This document shows positions 10,491-23,369 of a stretch of 64,000 nt of DNA, piece by piece (the first letter of the stretch is position 1; the number at the start of each line of letters is the position of its first letter). The notes below the pieces were generated by a model that made no database searches, was not told where the DNA came from, and saw only the letters and a list, made by a program, of their open reading frames with translations. Source of the stretch: Progne subis subis (Eukaryota; Chordata; Aves; Passeriformes; Hirundinidae). The stretch is taken from contig JAKJHU010000023.1 of assembly GCA_022316685.1 (NCBI GenBank), positions 6,001,192 through 6,065,191 on the forward strand, given 5' to 3'. Position numbers and translations under genes: made by a program.

Positions 10491-11290
10491 GTAAGGGGGG
10501 TCCTGCCCGTGGCGGGGGTCGCGGCGCTGCAGGGGGCCGGGGCAGCTCTCGGGGTCAGGGGCTCGCCTGCCTCGGGGAAGATGCAGCCCCTCAGCACAGA
10601 GCTAAACCCTGTTCCCTGGGGCCGGGGCTCGCAGGCTTCCCCCTCATCGCCCTCCGCTCCGCCACCCTGCTTTGCCCACCCGGGGCACCTCCCTTCCCAG
10701 CTTCTGCCACCGCGCTTGGCTTCGCCGACGGGCTCCTCGTGGCTGGTCGGGTTTTTCCGTCCCCACTTCCCACCCCGCGGCAGACACCCGACCCTGCGTG
10801 TGCCCTCGGGGTCGCTTCGCTTTAGCGTGGGCCTGGGCCCACAGCGGTCGCATGTGCCCTTTGATGCGCTTCAAGCAGACAAGGCTTGCCCGCTCTCCCT
10901 TTTATTTGTTCTTGTATGAATTTGTCCTTAGCGAAGGCTGGCCGGTCACCGGCCTCTCTGGTGCCTCGTCCCCCATCGCCAGCAGGGCAGCGGCCGTGCC
11001 GGCTCCTGGCGCCCGCCCGTGCGCTATCCCGTGCGCTCTCCCGGGCAAGCTCCGTGCGCTGTCCCGGGCACGTCGGGGTGGATGCTGCCTCCTGATCTCG
11101 GCTCCCTGTGCTGGGCACAGACGCATCAGGTTGGGCACGCGTTTCTGTGCTGAGGCTCTGTGGCTCCCGAGCAGAGCTGGCTCCTGCGTGGGCGGTGAGC
11201 TCATGTCTGTCTGCGCTTGCCCCCGGAGGCAGACAGGCCCGCGGGCCAAGGCTCTGTTCCCTCGGCGGGTTGCGGGTCCCCTACCAGAGG

Positions 11291-13072
11291 GGCATCCCCA
11301 ATTTTCACTGCTGGCTGAGGTCACACAGCTATGGGCAGTACTGTAAGGCTTGCCACGTCGTGGCCAAGTAACTCCTTTCTTACTGCTTTGTTTTCCTTCT
11401 TTGAAACTCAAACCTAAGGCACAGAGAAGGGCAAAAGAGAACAGTACATATCCTGGTACATATTATTAAAAACAAACAAACAAGACCTTTACAAATGCAA
11501 AAAGTGTAAAAAATAATCTTTAGGAAAATTTCTTTTAAAAATTATCCCCATTAATATTTGGCTGTTCATTTTGTAATAGTAATGCTTCAGTGGTACTTGC
11601 TGCTAAGGTTAGATGTCAAATAGTCTTCCCGTAAAATATATCAAGAAAATGTGGCTGATTGGTAATCTCAGGCACTGATACCGCAACAGTATCACAAATG
11701 AAGATACAAATTGACCTTGAAAGCCAATTAACGGAAGGCTTTATCCACAATTTTTTGTTGCACGCAAGATTTCTGGACTCTTCTCTGTCCTTTGTGTTGT
11801 GTTTGCAGAAAAAGAAAAGAAGCATAAAGCTCCTTTTACTTTACTAAAACCAAAAGTTGTTTATAGTTTTATGGCCAGTGTGATATTTCCTGATAATGTA
11901 AAATTTCAATTGAAAAAGGAAATAATGTGTTGCCTTGCATTGTTCCTCCAAATAACTTAGAGGAAGATAACTTGATAAAAACATTTCTATCGCACCCTGG
12001 TTAGTTAAGTGCAGCTATTATGGTTCCAAAAATAGAAAGTCCCTGAAAGTGCCTGAAATCTCCAGCATGAAGGTCAGTTCTGCACACAGCCTTTTCTGCA
12101 GCAGCCATTCTGCCTTAAAATTGTCATGGACTTCTCCTCTGTCTCCATGGACTTCTTTAATTCACTCATAGTTTTTCATTGTTCTATAACAGAGAGGCAT
12201 GTATGAAATCAAAGATAGACTAGCTTGTAGTCAGAAAGTAGCCAACAATAGTATTTTTTTTTTTTAATGCAATAAAAAAAAGAACATTCCATGGTTTGAA
12301 ATAAGGAAAATTATCGCTTTTAAAATGGCTTCTGGCAAAACTCCATGACTAACTTGAAGAAGTGTATCTACTAAATAGTGAATAACGAACCAATACCTCT
12401 ATAAACTATCCACAGAATTGCTTGTCTTATTTTTCAGTGACTTATAATGTTTTGGCTTTCCAGCATTATTGATACTAAATCAGCTGGCTGACTGCGGGTG
12501 TGTCTTTACAAAAAGAGTGGCCAAGAGTTGCACAAAGCCCAGGAGGATCGTGCTGAGGTCGGGGTTGGGAGATCAGGACCATTTCCAGAAGGAGCAGGAT
12601 GCTTTTCCTTGTGCTTATCCTCAGGCATAGACATGGCTTACTCTTTCCCTCAGTCAAAAAAAGAAACTTCAGAGGCTTAAGCATACACCTGGATGGCTGG
12701 TAATGAGACTGTCTGTCTCTTCATATATTTCAAAATCTACATGCCATATTTCAGTTTCTGGCCTTCTGGGTGTTTATGTCTAATTAGGCTGGAGGGCCTC
12801 GAGTTCAAGATTACCTATGCTCCTTGGTGCCCAATTTCTTTATATGACTTTGGCAATAAAGCAGATTACTGTGGGTTTATGTGCAAGCGAATTAGGGACT
12901 GATGTAAGCATTCTTATAAACCCTGTTCCTGCTTTCTTAGCACGAACTGAATTCCACCATCATCTGGTTCTTTCTTCATAAAATGTGTAGTGTGCTGATT
13001 GTAGCATATTTATAACTGGGTGTATGTACTCTGTAAGATTCAAGACTTTTAAAATCATTTTCCCTTGCCCCC
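11291..13072. other. AT-rich non-coding DNA downstream of the CpG island
   Basis: Composition drops sharply back to AT-rich. No gene or CR1 fragment is recognised. A short T run followed by an A run occurs near 12253-12283. If transcription runs rightward from the island, this would be the start of a first intron. Confidence 0.55.
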
Positions 13073-13110
13073 TTTTTTTTTTTTTCTTTTTTTTTTTTTT
13101 TTCCCCCCCC
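13073..13110. repeat. T-rich tract followed by C8
   Basis: Thirty positions of T with one C (13086), followed by eight C residues at 13103-13110. Low-complexity sequence that forces poly-Lys and Gly-rich artefacts in minus-strand frames. Confidence 0.9.
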
Positions 13111-13445
13111 AAGTGAAAAACAATACTGCTTCAAGAAAAGTTTCCCAGCTCCAGATAGAAATGAAGAAGAGGACTCCAGGCCAAGTAGATCTATGCATAG
13201 CACAAATAGCAACAAATGTTTTAAGTTTGTTTTTGTTTTCATAACAGCCTAGAGTAGAATGGAGAAAACAAAACATGTAGTACCTGAACTGATGTTTAAC
13301 AGTATGAAGTAATATTGTATTTTTTAGGAACTGCTATTATGCTTTAAAAAAACCCCAAAGTCCCTGTGCATTATAGGAGAAATATTAAAAAAATGCTAAG
13401 GCTGTCTCCTTGGCATTGCTGAATAAATAAACCATATTGTAAAGT
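13111..13445. other. Unique non-coding sequence
   Basis: AT-rich, with no gene, splice pair or repeat recognised. It separates the T/C tract from a CR1 insertion. Confidence 0.55.
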
Positions 13446-13962
13446 TATAGAATCATAGAATGGGTTGGAAGGGCCCTTAAAGGTCATCTCATTTCAACCC
13501 CCTGTCAAGCAGGGAACCTTCCAGTAGACCAGGTTGCTCAGAGCCCCAGTGAACCTGGCCCTGAACAGTCCCAGGGTTGGGTCATCCAAAGCTCTTCTGG
13601 GCAACTTGTGCCAGTGCCTTACCACCGTCACACTAAAGAATTTCTTCCTAAGAACTGACCTAAACCTGCCCTCTTTGAACTTAAAAGTGGTTTAAAGTCT
13701 TTCCTTCTTGTCCTATCACTACAAGCCCTTGTAAAAATTCCCTCTCCAGCTCTGTTGTAGCCCCTTTGGGGTCTGGAACCCCAACTCTCTCAGCCTATCT
13801 TCATAGGAGAAGTGTTCCAGGCCTCTTTGTGGCCATCTTCTGGACTTGGTCCAGCAGATCCCTATTCTTCCTGTGCTGGATGCAGTGCTTCAGGTGGGGT
13901 CACATGAGAGCAAATAGAGGGGCAGAATCCTCTCCCTTGACCTGCTGCCCACGCTTTTTTTG
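13446..13962 (-). mobile_element. CR1 non-LTR retrotransposon fragment (3' region, minus strand)
   Basis: The plus strand begins with tatagaatcatagaatgggttggaa in two recognisable blocks, the reverse complement of the CR1 3' terminus. It then follows the CR1 3' region backwards: the cluster around gtcctatcact, the Ser/Leu-rich block near tctcagcct, the segment around aggtggggtcac, and ctcccttgacctgctg near the end. Similarity stops at about 13962, giving the usual 5'-truncated copy of about 500 bp. No intact reverse transcriptase frame remains. Confidence 0.93.
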
Positions 13963-15200
13963 ATTGTAATTCTCCAGGTTTTTGTCCTCTTTCTAAGTGC
14001 TAGATCTACTCTTAGGTTGCTATCCCTGGTTTTGTTAAGCCAAAACCTGAAGTGAAATCCCAATTCCAATGAGCTAAATGACAAGATTTACTGAGCAATT
14101 GTCTCATCTTACATGTCAGGAGGGCTGGGTACATATTCAAAGGTAGTTGCCACCTTAAAAGAACCTTAAAAACATCTAGAAATACATGTTAAAATGAAGT
14201 TTGAAACCCATCAGATTCTTTAAAAGTTGCAGTTTTGGAATCAGAAATACTGTGTTTGCAAACAAAATTCTTCATGACCTTATTAGGAGGACTTGAGAAT
14301 AACTGTCCCCTGATACCCAAACTCTTGCTTAATATAAATCTCAGGGATTCTACCTCAAGTTCCCCTGTGACAGCTCTGCAGAAATGTTTTGGCACTGAGA
14401 TGGTGAGGAACAGCGCACCGTGAAAAGTGAGGGGCTTCTGCCTCTAAGGCTACCAGATTTTAACTTGTGATTGTGCAGTTTGATAAAGTCAATTTTTATT
14501 TCTTTGAAGAAAAAGAATTACAGAAGAAACACTGATACATAATCCTTGGATTTAAATTGTATTATTGAAGTAGCTCTGCATTTGAGAATGCTCGAAAAAA
14601 ATCAACACTTCATATTTACAGGGCTTGGAGCCCTGGTAAACTCACTATTCCTAGCATTGTATATGTTATGAAAAACAAAAAAGGATGCCTGAATGTCATA
14701 TAATGACAGAGGTTTTCATCCAGCAGAAATACTGAACAGCCACCCTTTTGTAGGCAACTTTTATAGTAAATGAATTTCTTTCATTTATGAAGGGTTGAAA
14801 CAACTGGGACAGGCAATCACATCTGAAATGTTTCTGCTTTCATCTCTGGAATATGGAGGAGTAAGAAGCGAGGAGGCATTGCCTGGTGGCAGGAGCTGAA
14901 TGCTTGGGAATGGGCATGGTGGGATCTGTTCTGTTCTGTTGAAGGTACCATGCACTGCCCTCTGCCTCCCCAAACCATGGTGGGGGACAGCCTTGCAATG
15001 CCTTTGGAGTCTGTTTCTGGATGTGGTGCTGGGAACTTCTATCTATTAAGGAATACAACCGCACACTTCTGTGTATCATACCGTCATTCATTTTCATAGA
15101 GAGCAAAATGACTGGTCAATAGTAGAATGTGCCTTCAGAAGAAGCTGGGCATCTTTTCATGGGAAACATATCACTTTAAAACCCCTTTTTCATCCTGTAG
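13963..15200. other. Non-coding AT-rich DNA
   Basis: No gene or repeat was recognised. Open frames on both strands around 14190-14420 and 14785-15106 are short and lack protein-like patterns. A strong polypyrimidine acceptor ends at 15200. Confidence 0.5.
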
Positions 15201-15267
15201 CATTCCAGAGATGAACAAAAATCTGCAAGCACTAACCTTGAAAAGGAAACATTTGGCCTGGATGGAG
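15201..15267 (+). CDS. Weak candidate internal exon, unrecognised
   Basis: A 67-bp segment follows ccccttttttcatcctgtag-type sequence, a strong plus-strand acceptor, and ends at GAG followed by gtaatg, a moderate donor. Two frames are open, both with many charged residues. No domain is recognised. Such pairs arise by chance in introns. Confidence 0.18.
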
Positions 15268-15688
15268 GTAATGCAGATGATCTTTTTTGAGAGCAACCTT
15301 AAAAGTTCTCAGAAACTGAAAACCTAAGTCTAATTGGTGTTCACCAAAATAGTTTTCTAGTGAAGGGCTTCATAATTATTTTGTATATCAGATATGCATT
15401 TCAAATGTAAAGGAGAGTTTAAATGCCTTAATAAGTTAGGAAGGCAATAGCCTCATTTATCAAAAAGATAAGAGGAACCCAGATGACAGAATTATCAATA
15501 TTCTGTAGGGAAAGAAAGCATATGATAGGATGAAGAAATGTACTGCAGTCAGTTAGAGGCTTTGCCTTTCGGTGTCAGAACACTAATCTGAACTCCGAGA
15601 AAGTATTTGGTGAAAAAATATTCTTACAGACCCCATCTGGACTTTATGTGATGGTACAAATAAAATTTGAGTGGCATTTGGGGATATA

Positions 15689-15752
<64 letters not shown>

Positions 15753-15756
15753 TGTA
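15689..15756. repeat. Compound T19-(GT)21 microsatellite
   Basis: A run of 19 T (15689-15707) runs directly into an uninterrupted 42-base GT run (15708-15749), followed by ttgtgta. On the minus strand this reads CA repeat then poly-A. It is expected to be highly length-polymorphic and can form Z-DNA. Confidence 0.97.
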
Positions 15757-18700
15757 TAAAATTGGAGTAGGCCTCTGTGTCTTGGATCATTCTAGTTTTT
15801 ATTTTTTCAACAATTTCTGAAGTCATTGTAGCTGCAGCTTGGCTATCATGTTCTTCCTTTGATTGGAATCTGGCCCAGGGGATGGTTGGCAAGCCTGTTT
15901 TTTGGAATTCTGGGCATCTTACTGCATTGGGTCCTCTGCAGTATTAATAAACCATGAATAAACTTCCTGGCATTTCTTTAACAACATTATGGTTGAAGAA
16001 CAATCTGTTTAAGCCTTCAGAGAATAGCTATTGCAGAAGAACAGAAAACACAGTCCATTGACATCTAGCAAATTACTATTTTCTTGCTAAAGTAAAAGGA
16101 CTTTATTTGATCTTTGCAGAGCAGAAAGTATAGTCCTGGGACATAGTATAAATTATAAACTACCATTAATAAATATAGTCTTTCCACTGTAAAGTCTTAC
16201 ACACACTGTTTAAGAATCTCTTTTTCTCACTTGATCTGCATATGATATTCATTGAATTTTGTGTCCTTTCGTTGAATTTATGTTCTGGGATCTTATCTTG
16301 AAAATGCCATTCAAGTTGCTATCTAGTTTGTGTCTCAGCTGGCCAGAGCCAAGTAAATAGCGCTGGATTCCATGGGGGTGTCCTTAGCTTTCCCTGGATG
16401 GGGGGCTGCAGCAGAATTTCTCTGCTATGTATCAGGGGGACATTGTAAAGCCAGTTCTGAGGGAACCCATGGTGCAGGGGTGCTGCAGAGTGAGCCAGGA
16501 GCCATCTGGCTTGTGCTGCTGCTCCTCGAGCAGCTGAGTGGTGTGGCCTGTAAGGAGACCCCTCTGTGCCATGAGCCTTTGACCAGAAACTTCTCTTGGG
16601 TGATTTTTTCCACAGCAGTGAATGGAACTCCAGGGGATGCACAAAAGGATTTTCCGCGACTGAGAGGTTCTCTACTGAGTGTCGTGGTAGCTGTAGTCAG
16701 CAGTACCACAGCTTTTCCTCTCCTACAGCACTTCTCTATGTGGCCTGAAAATCACTAATGTGTAGTTAATTCGGCATAAGTGATCCTGATTTTTTTCTGC
16801 TTTCCTGTAATAAATATATTCAAGTCCCTGTTCTTGCTGGTTTATGAAAATGACCAATTTCATATTACTGAAAACAAGTTTCAAGACAAATAAAAATGAT
16901 AAAACATTCTTTTTCTGTCTAAGAATGGTTTGATGACCAAAAAGATGAAGGAAACCCACCAAAGAAAAATTATTGCTATGGAAATGCCAAAGTGAGAAGG
17001 TAGGAGTACAAAAGTTCTATAAAATAAAAGTTAAGTACTTTAGGAAATTGATAAAGGCACAAAAAAATCTCAATGGTGAATGGAATAATGGATAAAATAT
17101 CTTTTTCTTGTATTTTTTAAAAATTTATTTTAAAGAGGCCTAGTAAAAATGAAAGGAGTCTGAACAAAGGAGTGGGCTGTTGTTGGTTGAAAAAAGTCTA
17201 TTCGAATTAAGAAAAGTATTCATTGATTTACTTCTCTTCTTCAGGTGTCAGTAAAGGATAAAGTACCAAGACTGTGTCTCGGCTGGTGGTGATGGTGAAG
17301 CACATAACAGCCTCCTCCACCTCTGCTGTGTGAGCTGCTGTTGTGCTACTCTTTGGCTTATTTAAACATTTGGACCTGACAACTAATACCCAGAAGGTTT
17401 TACAGAATTCACTGTAGAATTCTTTGGGTTATGAAGCTTGAATTTTTCAATATGCTTTGAAACATGGAGAAATTACAGTGAACTTGGAAATTTGTCACCA
17501 ATGCTTTCAAAAGGAATTTTCTGGATAATTGGAAGCCTATCAAATTGGCTCTGGTCCTGGAAAAAATGAAAGAAATTTTCTAACTGGACTACATTTAAGC
17601 TTCCTATCATTCTTTTAGTGTAGTCACCCGTGATTTTTGGAAAATAGATTTTACCAACCAGCCTTTTTATTCTTTTCTTTATTCTCTTTTTTGAGAGATA
17701 ATAAATACAGTTTGATCAATGCCATTGCATTGAAGTAATATATAATATGCTTCTGTGAGGCATGATTTTTTGATCAAGTGACTAGACTGAAATGAAATCA
17801 ATTTGATGCTTCTTAAATGGACTAAATGCTGGCAGACAGGCAATGAAACATGACTGTGAATGGGAAATCCTCACTGAGTGTGTACCTTTCTGTTGGATCC
17901 TGTAAGAACTGGTTATTAGCAGTGACTATTTAGCACTTTATTGATGTTTTAGTGGCAACAATATCAGTTTTCCACAGTAAGCCTAAGAAAGAGGAAAGCT
18001 ATCTGATGCAAAGGGATCTGTCAGTTTTGGTAAAGTGGATGCAAGCTGTAGTGTGCCATGAGTGAGGTTTCAGTGAGCTGCTGTGGCTCTTAGATGTGTA
18101 ATGACAGTACAGAGTAAGGGTAGAGAAGTATTTTGCACATGTACATTGTATTGTTATTTAGAGGGAGAAAGGGGGTTAAATAATGTCATGACAGTAAAGG
18201 ATTTGGAAAATTGAACCCCTCAGGTCACTATCTCCTTGATTCACCAAAGAGGGGTGGCCCAGTTTCACTTGCTCTTTTAAAATACCTGTTCTGGTTCATC
18301 ATACAGGAAGGAATTCCTCAGTGTAGCCAACATAAGCCTAATAAAATGAACTGTCTAAAAGGTGAAACTGAGCAAGCAAGGTTTGCCTTTGTGACAGTGA
18401 GGTAAACTCACCATTGGAATATTAGTAACAGTACAAATATTATGTAAAAATACATTCTAGTTAAAAAAGACTGTGATATTCAAAGACTTGTATTTTTCAG
18501 ATCTGAACTCTTAGAAATACCTGTCATATTACAACAAAACATCAACAAAAAACCCAACACCCCCCCCTCCCCCTCAAAAAAACCAAAAAAACTTCAATTC
18601 AGGGTGGTTTTTTTGTGCAATTATTGGCCATTTCCAAAAGGACCATGGTTCTCTATTTGTTTAGAGAGCTTTGGGGCTTTATTCAGACCTCTGAATATTG

Positions 18701-21700
18701 ATGAAACAATGTAGTCTCTTGCTCTACTCAGATATTATATCAAAGAATTGGTTTTATGTTAAAGTTTTTACTGGCAGGAGTGAAAGCAGGGAAAGTCATG
18801 TGTATGCTTTAGAACTTAAGATATGTCTGTACTCCCGTCTACTGTTGCTCTCTTGAGCCTTCCTAAATAGCCAGGACAAAAAGAACCAGGGATTTGACAT
18901 ATTATTCCTTCTGTTATCTGAGGCAGCTGTTTTTGGCCTGTAAACAGGGCAGATGAATCTAGTGCCCAACTCAGGCAAGGTTTCTGAATTGGTTAAATGC
19001 ATAAAGGACAAAGATGAAATTTTCATGTTGGACTAGATGAGATTCTGCACTGTGCTTGACAGAGGTTGTATGAAAATCTTGGTAGAGAGTTTTCCTGTGA
19101 CTGTGTTTATATTGCTTACATATGAAAGAATTTTGTGGCTCTCTTCAGAGCTGTGATTGTTTAAGATTATATAGAAATTTCTTTATGTTGAAATGTTGGG
19201 TGACAGAAAGAAAAAACCAATTTCAGAGCTACAACTTAGATATCATGATGAGCCCAAGGGATCTTAACGAGGTTCTGCTTCATATTATCAAGAATCAGAA
19301 TTTAGAAGTTTGATCTTTAGAAAGTCCATTGCATTTAAGTAGAGCTGTGAGTATCTGTTTGGTTTTTGTTAATGCTGTTCACTGCTGACAGGGCTCTGAG
19401 AGTAATGCATGAAAATGTTTTGCATCTAGAACAGTTAATGTTCACCTGCATGTTTCTCACCTTTTTGGTTAAGCAAGGAAATATGTTCCTCTGTTGAATC
19501 CAGGTATTTCATAAACAATTAGTATAGTTAGTAATTGTATGTGCCATTTCTCTCCCATTTTGCCTACTGGAACAATTTATTCTTCCATCCTACTAAAATT
19601 GAAAATAGTGAAGCTGGCTTTCTTTGCAGAGGACTTTGAAATTACCTACAAACAGAGCCAGGGGTAGTATCAATGAGTCTCAAGCTGCTCTTTTATCTGC
19701 TGGACCATGCTGATGACACCACTAAATACAAAATTTATTAAGTACCCAAAAGCAAATGCATAACCAAATTTCAGGTCTTGCTCTAGGAATATAGTGAGTA
19801 TATTTTTTAAACTGTGATGATAAATTCTTTTTCAAATAGGTTTTTTTTTTTTTAATTTATAAAAATATAAACAGAAAATGTATCCCTCCATGTTTGTTCT
19901 CAAGAACAAATTTACATTTTTTTTTTCCTGTGACCATAAAAATGCTTCCTTCCCTACCCTATCCCCATTCCAGTTATTGCATTGAAAGACTGCTCTGTGT
20001 TTATGTTCAATTCTATTTCAGTTTACCAGTGGTAGCAGCCTACAACATGCACAGTCTATATTTCCCAGCAGCTGCAACAACATTTACACACTGAAACTGT
20101 TTGTAACGTTGGTAGGACCCTCTCTTTGTCCTGTATGAAGTCGTGCCTTAAAATGATCCTTTCTCCCCAGTTTTTGCCACAAATTGAATTTCTTATGAGA
20201 GCTGATAATTTTCCATCAAGCTTAAAAAGAAGATCCAGTTGCTTTCTTTTGCTGCCCCAAATTTGTGCTGAGCTCTGCCCTCCCATTTTACAGCTGGGTT
20301 GAAGGTGTCCCCAATAAAGAACTGTGTTGTTCAACTGGAGCTTAGTATAATGTTCTCTTAGCCTTGTGTCTTGGTCCTTTAGTGTTACAGTCTACAACTT
20401 ATTATCCTTATCCCTGTCTTCTCTGTCTTGTCAGAAGAATGAACTTGGCTGTGGCTGTCTCATGTGTAGTCAAGGACTATCAGTGTCCTCACTGAGAAGA
20501 CAAGAATGCTGCTGCTTTATGTGTCTATATTCTAGTGACCTGCTCACTAACAGGCATTGCAAACTTACCTGAGAGAACTTCTATTCACCTGTCTGATACC
20601 TCTGTTCAGAATATCTTGATTATTAAATCATCTGTATGAAAGATACTGACCAACCTTGATGGAAAAGAAATACATACCGATGTCACAGGCATACATGCCA
20701 AGAATAATACTGATTAGAAGCTTTCTGGTTGCAATCTAGCACCCAGCCTTAGGTGCATGAGTATTTTCTATGACCAATAGCTATTTATGGATGATTCCTG
20801 AACACCGGGACTGAAAGGATTAGCAAGATGTGTGGTGTGTGATTCTTTGCCCTTTCCACAAACATCAGGGTCGCAGCTAGAAAGAACTGCAATGAGGTCA
20901 TAAAAATGTTCTTTTTCTTCCAAGCTTTAAAGATCAGCACTGTTTGTCATGGAGCAAAATGGCATGGAGGTTGAACTTCTGTTCCCACAATTGTATTTAA
21001 GAAATACTCATGAATCTTGACAGACTTACGAGTGATTGTAAGCAGCTGACTGAAAACAATAGGGCTGTGCATGCCACGGGACATGGGTGGGCCCCAGCCA
21101 CCGTCAGTGTATCTGTGCTGGGCAAGTCTTGTGCATCAAGTACAATGTGTCAGGGCATAGCCCAGGGAGCACACTGCAGCATGTTTGAGCTTCAGCCCCA
21201 GCTGTTCCTCAGCTGCTCAAACACTGTATTTGAAGAAATGTATCGAATAAAGTGCATTTTGTGTGCTGTTTTTTTTGAAGAGGCTGAACTGCGTCTTCCC
21301 TTGATGCAAATTCGCATCTGACAACATGTTGTCATAGTTTAACCTCAACCCACTCTCTTAGTTTGGGGAAGCACATGTTGCCAGCTCAAGGCTGGATTAC
21401 AGAGAGGCAAATACAGATGGGTCCATGTGGGTTCATGTATATGTTTATAGCTACATGTTATATTAACATGAATATAATTAACTCAGGAAAAGATAATTCC
21501 CCTGGAGAGGTTGTCTAGGGGTGAAAGTCTTCCATGGCCAAGGGCAGAAAGCTTTCAAAGTCAAAGAATTACAAAGAATTTGCTTGATTCTAAAATCTTA
21601 TTAAAATATGAAGGGAAGATACAGAGAGGAAGAAGAGCATTAAAAAGTGCAAGGGTGAGGTTGTTGATGGTAGTACTTGAGGACAGACTAATGAAGGGAA

Positions 21701-22368
21701 TAATATGACAAAGAACCTTTTCCATCTGTAACTAAAAATCTACTGCTGTTGTGTGGTTCCATGTAACTGAATCAAAATCAGTAAAACTTCTTTAAATGCA
21801 TTTGCCTCTGGCTGGGTTTCCTAATGTCTCCTAAATTCTTTAAGCGGTGTTTCTGTGAGTATGTGAAGATGTATTCTGCACAAAGGAATACCATAGTCTG
21901 AAATCTGTTTTGGAATCATGTTCTCTGATAAATATAAGACTTGAGAAGCTAAATAGTTATATTGAAAAGGCTTTACAATTGAAGGTTATTCTGAAATTAA
22001 ATTGCATATGTATGATTTTAAGGAAATACCGTGTTGATCTGTAGATAATTGAGAAGATATTAGTTCAGTAAAAAAACTCCATTACTGGAAATATATTACT
22101 TAGGGCTAAAAAGCTGTTTATATACAATATCTTTCATATCCCACTTATATTAAATGCAGCGTATTCTCTCTGTAATGATCTTCTGTGGCCTACTATTTGA
22201 TCTGAGCACCATGTAATGAAAAGTTCTGCTGAGATGAAATTCTGTGTAATTGAAAGCCCAAATGAAGAAGTTGCCTAGTAGGAAAGGAATAAAATGCACA
22301 AGCTATAAGTAAATGAAGGTAGTATATGAGGTACTTTTTATTTTTACAACCTGGAATGCTATTTTCAA
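15757..22368. other. Long non-coding stretch
   Basis: About 6.6 kb of AT-rich sequence without a recognisable gene or full repeat. The longest frame is 128 codons at 16372-16758 (plus); part of it follows an acceptor-like gattttttccacag ending at 16616, but there is no domain. A C-rich patch lies at 18560-18574 and a T13 run at 19841-19853. A perfect minus-strand donor at 20569/20568 has no open exon beside it. The bases 21330-21350 faintly resemble an avian retroviral LTR start. Confidence 0.5.
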
Positions 22369-22450
22369 AGAAAAAAAAAAAAAAAAAACGACAAAAACAA
22401 AAAAACAAAAAAACAAAAAAACCCCAAAAAAAACCAAAAAAAAAAAAACC
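22369..22450. repeat. A-rich (A7C)-like tract
   Basis: An A run followed by repeats of aaaaaaac and accccaaaaaaaacc, ending near 22450. On the minus strand it is T/G-rich and yields long Phe-rich artefactual frames. It may be the decayed tail of an old retroposon, but no body is recognised. Confidence 0.85.
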
Positions 22451-23280
22451 AAGGAAAGGAATTGCAATTGCTGTCACACTCAAAAGGTCTGTGTGACAGA
22501 AGGCAGGTGAAAGAAAAAATGAGATCATAATAGTGGTATGTTTGCAAGAAAATAAAGAGCCCTTTACCAGACTGCAAGTAAACCCAAAATGTGATAATTA
22601 CTGGCCTTTAGAAACTAGGTACTTTAAACAGTGAAGGGAATTTCATAGTCCAAGAGTACTGCACGGTGGGAAAGATTGTATCCTATTTCATTGCACTTTA
22701 ATTTCTGTATCAGTTGAGGTATGTGATTTTCAGAAAAAGAGATTTAATCTGATTATCCAGTAATTCAGATATCCCATTATGATGTTTAATTTGCAAATGT
22801 TCATGACCTAGAACATTTCACTGGGCAGCTGATAGGATGAAGAGCCAAAGCTGTGGCTTCAGCCTCCTGCTGCGCAGGGCGTGTGTCAGTAGAAGCAGCA
22901 GCAAAAGGAGTAAGGCAGACCTGGAAGTGGATGTAGCTCCTGCTACATCAGCTTGGAATGAAATCGAAGCGTGGCTGAGATGGGATTGTCACCATCCCTG
23001 TTCTTCGAGGAGATACACAGGGCCTGATGAGGGGAATTGTTAAACTGTATCTGAACAGTGCTACCCAGGGACATAACACTTCGTATCCTCCGGTCTCCAG
23101 GGGGAACTACAAGACAACAGGATTAACTACCACAGTGGATTTGTGCTGTAGACAGAAATTCTTTTCTACATGTTTGGAATAGCTAACTGATGGAGGATCA
23201 GATCATGCAGACTTCTGAAGCAGACTAGTTTTTCACTTTTCTTTTTCTCATTACAGCCCTTGTCATGAAAATGGATATAT

Positions 23281-23310
23281 TTTATGCCATTTTACTTTAT
23301 GCCATTTTCT
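23281..23310. repeat. Two-copy 15-bp tandem repeat
   Basis: The unit tttatgccatttt plus two bases occurs twice in tandem (23281-23295 and 23296-23310), differing only at the last positions. It is a small local duplication. Confidence 0.9.
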
Positions 23311-23347
23311 GGTCTCCTTACCGTCATTACACTGGAAATGTTATCAC

Positions 23348-23369
23348 TTTTTTTTTTTTTTTTTTTTTT
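23348..23369. repeat. Poly-T run, 22 bases
   Basis: Uninterrupted T run in AT-rich unique sequence. No element body is recognisable on either side. Confidence 0.92.

Larger units (their letters stand above)
10080..11290. promoter_or_regulatory. CpG island, putative promoter
   Basis: About 1.2 kb that is abruptly GC-rich and dense in undepleted CpG, in contrast to the AT-rich, CpG-poor rest of the window. The densest part is about 10120-10800. It holds Sp1/KLF-like C-rich boxes (for example near 10131-10158), a decamer array (10294-10396), an X-box-like site (10195-10208), an ATG in good context (10169) and a strong plus-strand splice donor (10491). No TATA box is seen. Islands of this kind in birds usually mark promoters with dispersed start sites. 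The long overlapping frames here (60 to 246 codons, both strands) are mostly explained by scarce stop codons in GC-rich DNA. The donor favours rightward transcription, and bidirectional use is possible. Confidence 0.85.

Noticed and set aside
10049..10597. 182-codon minus-strand frame across the CpG island
   Set aside because: Stop codons are rare in GC-rich DNA, and the middle part is the translated decamer array. Overlapping frames on the plus strand are equally long.
10672..11346. 224-codon plus-strand frame in the right half of the CpG island
   Set aside because: Its composition follows GC content, there is no domain, and it begins downstream of a strong donor, so it would be intronic if that donor is used.
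21327..21350. Possible endogenous retrovirus LTR start (tgtcatagtttaacctcaac)
   Set aside because: Only about 20 bases resemble a common avian LTR terminus. The following sequence does not continue the match, and no partner LTR or primer-binding site is seen.
22193..22528. 111-codon Phe-rich minus-strand frame resembling a membrane protein
   Set aside because: The Phe run is the translated complement of the A-rich tract, not a real transmembrane segment.
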